A stretch of 64,000 nt of DNA from Notospermus geniculatus (taxonomy: Eukaryota; Nemertea; Pilidiophora; Heteronemertea; Lineidae): the NCBI GenBank assembly GCA_002633025.1, contig NMRB01000824.1:86977-150976 (forward strand), written 5' to 3'. A program made the position numbers and the translations under genes. The notes beneath the pieces are model-generated. The model was not told the DNA's origin. It worked only from the letters and a program-made list of their open reading frames with translations, and ran no database searches. Positions within the stretch are counted from its first letter, which is position 1, and each line of letters starts with the position of its first letter. Positions 19,364 to 29,491 of this stretch are shown here, one piece after another.

Positions 19364-22300
19364 TTACATGGTGGCAGCAGCAGGGAATTGAATACCAAAT
19401 TTTCGCGCTACTTTCGCCTGAGCGATCGCGGCGACTTGGAGGGAGAAGAGGTGTGACATCTCAATCTCAGTCTTGGCTAGTTTGATTGATTTGTTGAAGT
19501 GTTCAATCGCTTCATCAATGTTGCCCCTGAAATGCAATAAAACGGAGATTACAGACATTCTGCAATTGACAATATTGGGTAAATGAATGTACGTATAGGA
19601 GGAAATCAGAGTGCACATAGAAAACCTTCGCTGTCAAAGACAGCTTCCCTTTCTCACATGAGGATGAGTCCCACGGGAATCAAACCCACAACTTCAGAGG
19701 TGCAGGTGTTGATATTTTCACTACACCACTCTGCACTTACCTTTGCACCTGAATGGTCCCCAACGTTTCGTAAGCAAATTCACATTTGTCGTCTATGGTG
19801 ATGGCCTTTGAGATGAATTTAGAGGCTTCTGCCATGTCCTGCTTCCACTGTATTCTTAATAAACTGAAACAGACAACGGGAATCAACAGCATTAACTCAT
19901 CTGCCCCAGAGTCCAGCAGACGGCATCTTCTGTCAAAGTTTTCTCACATCCTGTGGTACTGATTGGAAAATGTAAAAGGAAATCTCCTTACCCTCTATGT
20001 ACATATAAATTGGCATTTTCTGGTTCAATTTCCAAAGCCTTTAGAAAATACTTTTCAGATTCCTCAAACTTTTGTTGATCACACAACGACTGCAAGAAAA
20101 TCGTTGAAAAACATTAATAGACCGTTCTCAAANAAGGCAGAGATTCTGAATTCCTACCTGAGCGAAGAGGGCAAAACCCTCCGCACATTTGGGAAATTTA
20201 TGCACCGTTTCTTCAAAAGTCTTGATTGTTGACTGTAGCTGCATCGGACTGTGTATGGTAAATGCATATCGATATTCTGAAAAGAGGGAACAATTAGATT
20301 ACCATGTCCAGAAATGGAACACCATGGGGAGCACCGTAGTGTAGCGGTTGAGCGTAGGACTCGTGATCAAGGTGCCGTAGGATTAATTCTCAGTGAGCCA
20401 GTGCTTTGTACTCTTAACAAAGATAACTGGCCGGAGAGGATGAAGTGATGCGCTGAATGGGCTGCTCCTTGAGTTCTCTAGAAAAGTTTCTGTAGAGATA
20501 CAGGGATCGCGTTAAGGTGCGTCCATGCGTCCCTGGACGCATGAAATCAACTTCAGATGCAAATTGAGAAAAAAAGTTTGATGCAAAAACGTCCTCCTGA
20601 GATATTTAGGACGCAACGTAAAACGCCTATTTTTTTCATTCTTGCAACTGAAAAACGTCCATGCCAATATGGACGTATGAATTTTTAGGAAAAAAACGCC
20701 CCCTTAGGCCTACTGACGCCTTCTCTACCACGCGCACTGTCAACATATCTCTTCATATTTACTGGTCTTCCCTGCAAAAGAGTCCATTTAGTTGGACTCA
20801 TGGAAATCGAATTTGGACTGCTCATTTTCAAGCAATCTGACGCAAAAAGAGTCCACTTAAAAAAAATGGACTCATGATAAAAAATCCTTAATGCTACCAC
20901 TGAGATAGGGTTATAATGCTTTTTGAAGAAGTATTGAAATGATCACCTTTTACCAGAGCAGGGCAGTGCATGTGCATACACTGAAAGCAGGCATTGTGCA
21001 ACTTTAGAAATGAACATGTGTTGAATATAGGCCGCATGTCCATAGGCCGTTCCCCTGTGGCATGTTCCCTTGTTCCGTGGACCGAGCCGTTAGGACAATG
21101 AGACCTGGCCTTGTGCCCTATGCAGGCCTTGCTGTTTGATGGGCGCTAAACTGTGCATGTGCCTTGCAAACAATAGAAGCAAGGCGCATGCACATTTTAG
21201 CGCCCGTCAAATGGCAAGGCCTGCCTATGGGAACGGCCAGTAAGCAAATCAACGGTTCATTCTCTCTGTGATGCGTCACAAGGTCACAAGATCAGCTGGC
21301 AAGATCACCGACATCATCTGTTCCTTCCCACTTGACGTGACGTGACGAGATGTTGATTGACGGCAATCATGGCATTTAACAAGATGTTGCATCACAGCAA
21401 TCTGAATCATGGCATGTAACGAAATGTTGACTGACAGTTGTCATGGCATGTGACGAGATGTTGATTGACACCAATTATGGCATGTAACGAGATGTTGATT
21501 GACAGCAGTTGATGTTGATTGACAGCAATCATGGCATGTAACGAGATGTTGATTGACAGCTGTCGTGGCACGTGACGAGATGTTGACTGACAGCAATCAC
21601 GGCACGTGACGAGATGTTGATTGACATGGAGCAGGAAGGTTGTTCGACCATCAGCTTCGTTAATTGACAAGCTACTTGGGAAACATCCTTCTACTCAAAA
21701 TGTCCAAAACATCCCAGACACTCGAATGTGGAACTCGTATTCGGCACAGCGTTTCAGCGTGAAGCCACACCAAGGGTCAGCGGGCAATTCGTTCGATGAA
21801 TCCACTCAAATGCTGACCCCCTTGCTGCTAGTTGTGACCTGAGCCCTCTCCATGCTTCATGATGATGGCCCCAATACATTCTCACACATTTCTTTGAAAC
21901 ACATTTCTTCCTGGAGTCTCTATCTGAACTGACTGATGAAAACGCCTCAGCTAAAGCAGGACGGCCAGGGAGGCCATCGCGATTCCTAAAGCAGGAGTGC
22001 AAATTTCCCGGTCTTTCACGAGTGGAGTATTTCCATTCCTCACCCAAGCAACAGGAAGACAAGACAAAGCTGCACGTGAAGCAATAAGCAGACTCGGTAA
22101 AGAAACGAGGAGTATGTTCAAAAAGCAGTTTGTCGACGCACAAAACTACTTGTCAAACATCCTTACGTTTCATATACCAAGGTTCCAACACCAGGCTTGC
22201 AGCCAAAGGCCCATTACACCATACCCAACACCAGGCTTGCAGCCACAGGCCCATTACACCTTACCCAACACCAGGCTTGGCCCATTACACCATATCCAAC

Positions 22301-25300
22301 GCCAGGCTTGCAGCCACAGGCCCATTTACGCCACACCCAACACCAAGCTCGCAGCTTTAGCTGCACCACATCCCAGCACCAAGCGTGCAGCTTTAGTTCT
22401 ACACACCCAATACTAAGAAGTTTAAGCATTAGGGGCCGTATGCACCAACGAAGATTATCTTGAATTCAGGTTGAGCCACAGCTTTTCAATCAATTGTTCA
22501 GGTTTACCAGGGCCTGATGTGACAATGGAAAAGTTGTGGCTCAACCTAAGTTCAAGATAATCTTCGTTTGGTGCATACGGCCCTAAGTGTGTCAACACCA
22601 CACACAGCAAAGCATTATAGGACAAGGCCTACAACCTAGATACACGGAACTAACTACTTCTCATAGGCCTATTTAAATGACTTTGATAACTCCTGCCCTG
22701 CAAACCCTAGAAAGTGGCTCATAAGTACTAGCGAACCTGATTTCAACCTGTCTTACCTGTATAACATTTTTGAACTTGAGCGATGGGGAAATTTGGATTT
22801 AATTTAACGCATTCTTCAAAATCTTTCAGGGCATCCTCGACTTGCTCAAGGAGAAGGTGGAGTTGTCCGCGATGGTGGAAAATGTCAGAATTGTCCGGGT
22901 TTTCTTTTGCGGCGGTGGCGAAGTGGGCAAGAGCGGCCTCTTTTTCTTCATACTGCATCCGAAGGCTTCCCATCTTGATCAAAGCGTTCGTACGGATCTA
23001 TAGAATGGAGAAAAGCTTGAACAGAACTGGTTCAGATTCTTTCTTGAATCTAACAAATCCTGAAGTCTTGCAGAAACGTGGGTTCAGAGTCCAGATGGTT
23101 GGATAGCCATAGAAATATCGTAATTACGATATTGGATATTTCTTGCAGAAACTATGTCACAAAGGTATTCATTGGAAAGTGCTCCCTTAGAACTTAGAGC
23201 TTTCCAATGAATACCTATGGGACAACTTCAGGATTTGGTAGAAGCTACCGAATTCTTGAACGGAGCCGGATGGAGATTCTTTCATTGAACCTAACAAGTC
23301 CTGAAGTCTTGCAGAAACCATGTCACATAGGTATTCATTAGAAAGTACTCCCTCAGAGCTTTCCAATGAATATCTATGGGGCAACATTCCAGTGCCTAAA
23401 CGAGTTAGATAGATAGATAATTTGAAGCTTCATAACCCTTTTAGACCTTAAGCTTTTTCTACGGGATGGAGTCCACGACAGGCTAACTGTCCACCTGTTT
23501 AGGGTCTTTTACTTGCCCTGGTATAGACACTCAGGTACAAGGGACCATGGCTTTGAGTCTCATCCGACAGACTCTAATTGGTTCACAGCTTTTCACATAC
23601 ATGTCCTGGCCGGGGATCGAACCCACGCACTGACCCTGTTAGGATTGAAAGTCAAGCATGTTAGACCGCTCGACCACCAGGCAGTCTAGCAACTATGCTG
23701 AGTGACGGACTTCTCCCTTCGTAAAGAACTAGGTAAAATCGATAACTGTCACGCACCAACTGATCCAGATCCTTCATGTCCAGAATCCTATCAAGGTCTT
23801 TACTAGCTTCATCTCCCTGTCCTCGCAGAAGATAAAACGTGGCCCGCAGCAGCAAAGCCTCCGCTAAGTATGGACTTCCTTCCCTGGTGATCTCCTCACT
23901 GCATAGGTCAATGATTTTCTCATAGTCACGGGCAGCCAGACACTGCTTTGCTTGCTGATATGGGCTGAAAAAGATGAGAGTAATAGCAATCACATGAGCC
24001 TGGAGTTTGTATTTGTTTTTTCCATCACGGCCGGACTCATAGCACTATTGGGCCCTGCTAAGTACGGAAGAAGTCATCTCAAGCTACTCATGTTCCTCAC
24101 TTGGATGGTGTCTTTTACTTGCCCTTGCGAAGGCACAAGGTACAAGGCACCACAGCCATGTGACAGACGAGAAGAATTGGGAATGAAATCCCATATTACC
24201 CGGACTGGATTCGAACCTGGGGCCTGCCGCTACAGCATGGAGTCAGTGCCCTCTATTGAAGTCTACACTAACTAGGGCAGACACCAAAATACCATTCCAA
24301 AAGACCCAAATTACCACCTGCAATCTTATTTTTAGATGTAGGCTAATTATTATTTTTTGTTTCCATGCTTACCTTATGTCTGTTTCATCGATATCTTTTT
24401 CCGTGTAACTCGTTTCGATAGTCCGTGTTGGTTTCAGTATCGGGTCGTTTTCAAATGCTGAGAAGTAGGTCCTGATGAATTGTTCTGATGGAAGAACAGG
24501 CTGTCGAATCTAAAAAGAAATTATTCCAATGTTCGCAAGAAACCAAGAACTTGACGACCATCACTGGGATTCAGGGGAAATATAAATCTGACCTTATAGG
24601 CCTACAGCACTTTACTGTATACAGTCTCAAAGCACTGTATACAGTCTCAAAGCACTGTATACAGTCTCAAAGCACTGTGTACAGTCTCAAAGCACCGTAT
24701 ACAGTCTCAAAGCACTGTGTACAATCTCAAAGCACAACTCATCTCTTCAGAAGGTTCTAGGGAGCTCAGCTTTCACTTGATCCTTTCAGACTAGTTCCAA
24801 GGCCAAAACAGCAACCCAACCGAATAATCAAGCTGCAACCTCTCAGATACAGTGCGAGTGACCCTCTCACTGCCACACATTGCCATCAACACACCATCAT
24901 TTTTCCCTGTTCTGGAAGTCAGGGGCGGATCCACAATTTTGGCGCATTGTGCTAGAAACATTGAAATCTGTGGTGAATTTCAATGATTTGCTCCAAGTTT
25001 CAGAATTTCACGGCCGATTTTACAGATTTGTAGGCCGAAAGGGGGTGTGCACCGGGTGCACCCCCTTGGATCTGCGCCTGGAAGTCACCGAGCAGACACA
25101 TGTCACTTTCATCAGCTCTTGTTGTTTACCCGTTTACAAACCTTGAATTCCTCTTTTGCTTTCCGTCTTCCAAGCTCTTTCAACACTCTGTCCGCAAACC
25201 GTAAGGTCTGTTGATTCTGGAATCCTTCTAATATACATACTCCAGTAATATCTGGAAACATGTGGAAAGGGAGGTGAAAATATGGGTTATAAAACTTGAA

Positions 25301-27967
25301 GCCTGACAGGAATTTCACTAAGCCCAGTTCAAACTCCTCTGCATTAAAAACTTGCAGGGCTCAGAATAGGCCTTTGAACTTGGAAGCCCCAAAACCTCCA
25401 CCCACACTAAAAATATTATTTCAGGAGTGCAAGCGCCGACTTAGGGCATTATAGCTGCCCATCAAGCGATATTAATGATATGTAGGAGGAAACCGGAGCC
25501 CCAGGAGGAAACCTACGATGTCGAGGAGAGATCGCCCTCTCTACCACATAAAGCCACCTGCACGACCGGGGATCAAACCCGCGACCTCAGTGGTGGCAGG
25601 CGCCGATGTTTCCACTGCGCCACCCCGACACCCCCACCCATACTAATCTCAAGACTGGAGATGTTACCCAATCCTGTGGAACTGAAACTGGCTCCAGACA
25701 CCCTGCTTCTCGGGAGCTAAATGCTAATTCTCTGGAGCATTTGCTCCAGACGAATTTCAAGCCCTGGACATGTATAATCATAACACATATTCAGGGCTTG
25801 AAATTATGTTCTTCAGGCGCTCACCTTCTAAACTCTGTGTCAGGTCATCTTCTATCTCAGAGGCCCTTGCTCTTCGATATAATGCTTTTAAATAGCGTGG
25901 ATTATATTCCAAGGCCGTGCTACAATCTTCTATTACTTTTTTAGAGTTTCTCTGAAAAGAAGCCAACCACATCATAATAATATGAACTGAAGTATACTGT
26001 AAAGCAAGATAATTTCGCGGCAGGAAATTTTCGCGAATCAAGAATTATAGACATATTCACGGCAGGATATTTTCGCGAGTCTCTGCCAGTTTTTCAGGGT
26101 TTTTTTTCATGGAGCATATTTATCACTTGCATACATTTATATTCGCGACAGGAAATTTTCGCGACTCATACACTCTCGCGAAATTCGCGAAAATTTCCTG
26201 CATGCGAAATTTTCCTGCTTTACAGTATACTGCTTGGTTTGAAAGTTTAGTTTAAACTGTATTGATGTATTTTTGATCAACAGCCTCCCTTTCAAATGCT
26301 GCTGTTCCTCTCATTTGTCCCTTGAGTTCTCAAACTTACCAACTGTTCATAACCAGCAGCTCTGTTTTGATAAAACGTTGACAATTCTGACTTGTGTTCC
26401 GGCGGACAATACTTGATCGCCTCTGAGTAACATTCAATAGCTTTATCATATTGGCTGGCTTTGAAATACTTGTTTCCTTTGTTCTTGACTGCCTGGGCCT
26501 TTTCAAGAGGAGTCAGAGGCTTCTGAAAAACAGCACAGACACTTATGAATAACTTTGAACTTGTTATTTGATTCTTCAGACTGGGGCTATTTCCTTGTTG
26601 TTGTTCTAACCTGCCTGTTTTTCCAATAACAATGCCTACACCTTTCTGAGACTAACATTTTCAGAGTACCCCTAAGAGAGGGATACGTCAGGTTTGCAAA
26701 GATGACCCATAATCTGGAGGAGGCACGTAGGAGACCACTGGTGATCACTGCTAACCACCAATAAACCTAGATGTCTGGAACTTATAACCTTTGGTCAGAT
26801 TTGGGGAACCAAATGGCACTGCATGCATTCAGTTAAACACTATTAAATCAAAGTCATGTTTCACAAGCAAGATGACCTAAATCTCTTTCTAGTCTAAGAG
26901 TCCGGAGGGCAGATTTAGTGCAGGCCAATCAGAGATGCACTGGACACAATGACACCATTTGATTACTGGCAACAAGTCTGATGTGACCGAGCACTTGTCA
27001 GCTCCAGGGTTATCAGGAGGTGATGACAAGCCCACACAAAACCTTGCATGTTCAAACCTGTGAATTTGTCAAGTCACAATCACATGACATGTTGTTTTTT
27101 TTAATAGCTGTGTCAACTGATAGCCAAGTGCCATGTGGGGGTGTTCCTTCAGGTGGCCATCTCTATCTATGTATTGTAGCCTATAGGCCTAAGCTTATCT
27201 ATAGGCCTAGGCCTATGCATGCAACAAACCTTACAATACAATCACTTTGATTCCAAATGAAAATGACAATGATTTTGTCAATGACGATAGGAATGTAAGT
27301 TGCAACTTTAAGGGCACACAGAAATGTATATGAAGGAAGCCACGCCATCACCTGAAGCTGAAGGAAGCCATCACATATAAAAAACAAAATGAAACCGAAA
27401 GTCAGCATCTCTGTCAGTCTAGACCGAAAACTCCGGTCTCCGAACATAACATCATAGTTATGATATCCCAAATATTCGAAGTCGTGAGTTTCGTGACTAC
27501 TGTCAGTCTGTGTGGGCTCCACTTTAGTTTGACATGTCTGACTCTGTCTCTGCTGACATGACACACTGCTCTGCTGCTGTAGCTAGGCCTAATTTCTTTA
27601 GGATGACAACAAACAGACAATAGCGTATCAACAGAATCTGAAAATTAGAAGAAGTGTCAATTAACTCAGGCCAAATGACCAGAAACTGACAAATGATTTT
27701 TATGTCAACTGTCCGAAATTAGATATTTTCATGCACTACAATGAGCTATCGAAATCCGGATTTTTGGACCTGGTCTTCCTTTTTCCTTGCTTCAGCACCC
27801 TTTGGCTTTTCATTTGATGGTTCTTCTGCAGGTTTGGCTCTTAGTTTCTTGTAGTACCACAGGCCGGCAAGTCCAATGGCAACAGGGGCACCAACAGCAA
27901 GGGCTATTTGCCATTTACTGAGCCCTGCCGTCACATTGCTAGCCCCCTTGGACATGTTGGACGCCAT
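19364..27967 (-). CDS. TOMM70: TOM70 mitochondrial import receptor, complete, eleven exons
   Basis: Minus-strand exons: 27770-27967, 26340-26522, 25825-25951, 25142-25251, 24373-24509, 23757-23964, 22757-22997, 20158-20276, 19992-20089, 19741-19863, 19364-19526. The phases agree throughout and give 568 codons plus stop, close to the ~600 residues of animal TOM70. The N-terminus carries the outer-membrane anchor (WQIALAVGAPVAIGLAGLWY) followed by a basic KKLRAK. Exons 2-4 hold the Hsp70/Hsp90-binding TPR clamp (KNKGNKYFKASQYDKAI, FYQNRAAGYEQL, KALYRRARA) and VCILEGFQNQQT. The remaining exons encode the C-terminal TPRs that bind carrier preproteins (EALLLRATFYLLRGQ, FHHRGQLHLLLEQVEDA, KCEFAYETLGTIQVQR). 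It docks chaperone-bound precursors at the mitochondrial surface and passes them to the TOM pore. The exon-1 donor (CAG|GTCCAA) is weak and is the least certain boundary. Exons 8-11 are repeated at 4551-6543. An N lies in intron 8 (20133). Confidence 0.95.
20501..20902. mobile_element. hAT-like non-autonomous element (402 bp), 5-bp target duplication
   Basis: Termini CAGGGATCGCGTTAAGG and (inverted) CAGTGGTAGCATTAAGG form ~17-bp imperfect TIRs. AGATA is duplicated at 20496-20500 and 20903-20907, and copy 1 (~6758) has the empty site with one AGATA. A second insertion in opposite orientation is at 29070-29486. Multiple GGACGC/GAGTCCA words are repeated inside. No ORF. Confidence 0.85.
21123..21223. 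mobile_element. 101-bp palindromic MITE with 6-bp target duplication
   Basis: CAGGCCTTGC and inverse GCAAGGCCTG termini with GGGCGCTAAA inner arms. CCTATG flanks both ends (21117-21122, 21224-21229); copy 1 (~6980) has one CTCTATG. In the intron between TOMM70 exons 8 and 7. Confidence 0.8.
21337..21630. repeat. Minisatellite GATGTTGATTGACAG, copy 2
   Basis: Roughly eight units of the array also seen at 7385-7715, with different unit number and order, as expected for a length-polymorphic minisatellite. Confidence 0.85.
22188..22400. repeat. 40-bp minisatellite, copy 2
   Basis: Diverged units of the CCAACACCAGGCTTGCAGCC array, partner of 8268-8475, inside TOMM70 intron 7. Confidence 0.85.
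22432..22583. mobile_element. Fold-back MITE, GGGCCGTATGCACCAACGAA termini
   Basis: GGGGCCGTATGCACCAACG is inverted at the right end as CGTTTGGTGCATACGGCCC; inner arms share TTATCTTGAA and GGTTGAGCCACA. Flanks are TA on both sides. It marks the right edge of the duplicated block. Confidence 0.8.
23150..23390. repeat. Two related imperfect palindromes (TATTCATTGGAAAG type)
   Basis: GGTATTCATTGGAAAG and CTTTCCAATGAATACC form a hairpin at ~23163-23215; a diverged copy lies at ~23328-23385. They sit in the intron between TOMM70 exons 7 and 6. Nature unknown, probably an old duplicated MITE. Confidence 0.7.
23588..23690 (-). mobile_element. tRNA-like SINE head (minus)
   Basis: On the minus strand it reads a box-A-like TGGTGGTCGAGCGGTCTAAC and box-B-like GGGTTCGATCCC. 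The downstream sequence does not close an acceptor stem, so a SINE is likelier than a tRNA gene. In the TOMM70 intron just 3' of exon 6. Confidence 0.5.
24017..24250 (-). mobile_element. tRNA-derived SINE, family A (minus)
   Basis: Contains AGGTTCGAATCCAG (B box, minus strand) and the body with CCATCCAAGTGAGGAACATG and CAGGGCCCAATA, shared with copies at 35240, 36658, 39930 and 41328. It lies in the TOMM70 intron between exons 6 and 5. Confidence 0.75.
24612..24735. repeat. 20-bp minisatellite (ACTGTATACAGTCTCAAAGC)
   Basis: Six units; each contains the palindrome CTGTATACAG. In the TOMM70 intron between exons 5 and 4, on the upstream side of exon 5. Confidence 0.9.
24922..25080 (+). repeat. 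Interspersed repeat GGGGCGGATCCACAATTTTG
   Basis: Same family as 938-1110, with the clearest terminal inversion (GGGGCGGATCCA / CTTGGATCTGCGCC). Close to TOMM70 exon 4. Confidence 0.75.
25470..25640 (-). mobile_element. tRNA-derived SINE, family B (minus)
   Basis: Minus-strand B box GGGTTTGATCCCCGG and A-box-like GGCGCAGTGGAAACATC; tail GGTTTCCTCC. In the TOMM70 intron between exons 4 and 3. Confidence 0.75.
25997..26225. mobile_element. TA-flanked MITE, CTGTAAAGCA termini, rich in TTTTCGCG
   Basis: CTGTAAAGCAAGATAATTTCGC is mirrored by GCGAAATTTTCCTGCTTTACAG with TA on both sides. Related in style to 31551-31746 (CTGTAAACCGTGAAATTTTC). Mariner/pogo-type non-autonomous elements of this form are common in invertebrates. 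In TOMM70 intron 2. Confidence 0.8.
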
Positions 27968-28278
27968 GCCACCGGGAAAGGTCAGTCTAATCTCGGAACG
28001 TGTATCGCGAGACTTGACTTGATTGATCGAAACTTATGAGCGCTGTATAACTTTCCATGACGTCATTTAAATAATGTTCTCATGCTGACAGGCGATAAGT
28101 TCGGTATAAAACCAAAGAACGTTAACTGAACTAGCATTTTCTTGGTATTGCAGCGCTAATGACGCATGAAAAACGTGAGAAAATGTGTGAAAAATCAACG
28201 TGACTTGTTGAAATGGCCGCTGTGTAGTACCACGTGATTGATTACGTCACGGACACCGACCGCCCCTTTTACACTAAG
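27968..28278. promoter_or_regulatory. Putative bidirectional promoter, TOMM70 / Na+/K+-ATPase exon 1
   Basis: Only 311 bp separate the TOMM70 ATG (minus) from a plus-strand ATG at 28279. The interval contains a palindromic CRE-like TGACGTCA (28060) and a second ACGTCA half-site near 28245. The plus-strand start is embedded in AAGATGGCG, which matches a YY1-type element often found at start codons of housekeeping genes. No TATA box is seen on either side. Confidence 0.55.
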
Positions 28279-28311
28279 ATGGCGTCCAAAAAATTGAAAG
28301 AGAAGGAAGAG
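28279..28311 (+). CDS. First coding exon MASKKLKEKEE; probably Na+/K+-ATPase alpha exon 1
   Basis: ATG in an AAGATGGCG context opens an 11-codon Lys/Glu-rich frame ending at GAG|GTGAGA, a good phase-0 donor. The next recognised plus-strand exon with a phase-0 acceptor is the Na+/K+-ATPase N-terminal exon at 47699. Joining them gives a short charged head before PRADSYRYAVTEGDD, a plausible N-terminus for this family, but implies a 19.4-kb intron. No other plus-strand exon was recognised in between. The exon could belong to another gene with unrecognised exons; transcript evidence is needed. Confidence 0.5.
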
Positions 28312-29069
28312 GTGAGAAATTTTCTATGTTATATCAGGTGAAATTTGGTGCAAATTGTAGAAATTATCTATGAATATCCAAGGAATACAAGTGCTGTAAA
28401 ATTTTTCATATTCCCACCGTATTTACCGAGTATGCAGCTCCCGAAATTTGACCTTGTCTGAACGCTGGCTAAGCATGCTAGAATATGCAAAATGGCGGCG
28501 TGCTCCGGTTAGTGCATTGACCTGTACATTTGTACAGTGGAATCCACACAGCCGGTGCGGATGCCCTGCATACATGCCGTGTATTGTACATGCCATATGC
28601 TTTACACGCATGTGGTCTATGGAAATTTCCATTTTCCTGTAATGTAAATGTCTTCCATTTCAGGACACCAGCAATGATTTCTTTACATTTTTAGTTGAAT
28701 GCACAAACTTTGTGATTTGAAATTCGGATGATTTTTTAAATCATTTGCTAGGCCAACCGGCGGTGTGGCGGTGCTGCAGTGCAGTTTGTGTTATTTATTC
28801 AACTCGGACCAGGTCGTTGAGGTCACGACTCACGGGGGCGGGCAGGCTTGCAGCGTAAAGAGATGTGTCTTTCTGATCTGTCTGCTTTTTATTCGCCCAT
28901 TGTGTCTTTCATTTTTTGGCTGACTTCAGATTAGAAGCCTGAAATGAGAAGGTTGACAAAAGTGCTTTCATTTCGCAAGCTCCATGACTGCATGAGTCTG
29001 CGATTTTGTTCAGGTGGCAGTTACTCAAAAATCTAGCCTAGGCCTATAAAATACGCCAAAGGTTGAGAC

Positions 29070-29486
29070 CAGTGGTAGCATTAAGGATTTTTTTTCATGA
29101 GTCCATTTTTTTCAAGTGGACTCTTTTTGCGTCAGATTGCTTGAAAATGAGGAGTCCAAATTCGATTCCCATGAGTCCAACTAAATGGACTCTTTTGCAG
29201 GGAAGACCAGCAAATATGAAGAGATATGTTGACATTGCGCGTGGTAACGCAGAGACGGGGTCAATAGGCCTAAGGGGGCGTTTTTTTCCTCATAGATCCT
29301 AAAAATTCATACGGCCATATTGGCGTGGACGTTTTTCAATTGCAAGAATGAAAAAATTAGGCGTCTTACGTTGCGTCCTGAATATCTCAGGAGGACGTTT
29401 TTGCAGGAAACTTTTTTTCTCAATTTGCGTCTGAAGTTGATTTCATGCGTCCAGGGACGCATGGGCGCACCTTAACGCGATCCCTG
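29070..29486. mobile_element. hAT-like element, second insertion (417 bp), 5-bp target duplication
   Basis: Opposite orientation to 20501-20902: starts CAGTGGTAGCATTAAGG and ends CTTAACGCGATCCCTG. GAGAC is duplicated at 29065-29069 and 29487-29491. Independent confirmation of the 5-bp duplication and the element ends. Confidence 0.85.
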
Positions 29487-29491
29487 GAGAC

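Larger units (their letters stand above)
15224..22430. repeat. Large near-duplicate block, copy 2 (partner 1-8480)
   Basis: Collinear with the start of the window from SDR exon 4 to the 40-bp minisatellite. It is continuous with complete SDR exons on its left and TOMM70 exons 1-7 on its right, so this is the intact arrangement. Relative to copy 1 it lacks about 540 bp at 19332 (right end of a MITE and flank) and the repeat at 541-820. Confidence 0.9.

Noticed and set aside
24612-24735. CRISPR-like regular repeat
   Set aside because: The 20-bp units are directly contiguous with no spacers, in an intron of an animal gene: a minisatellite.
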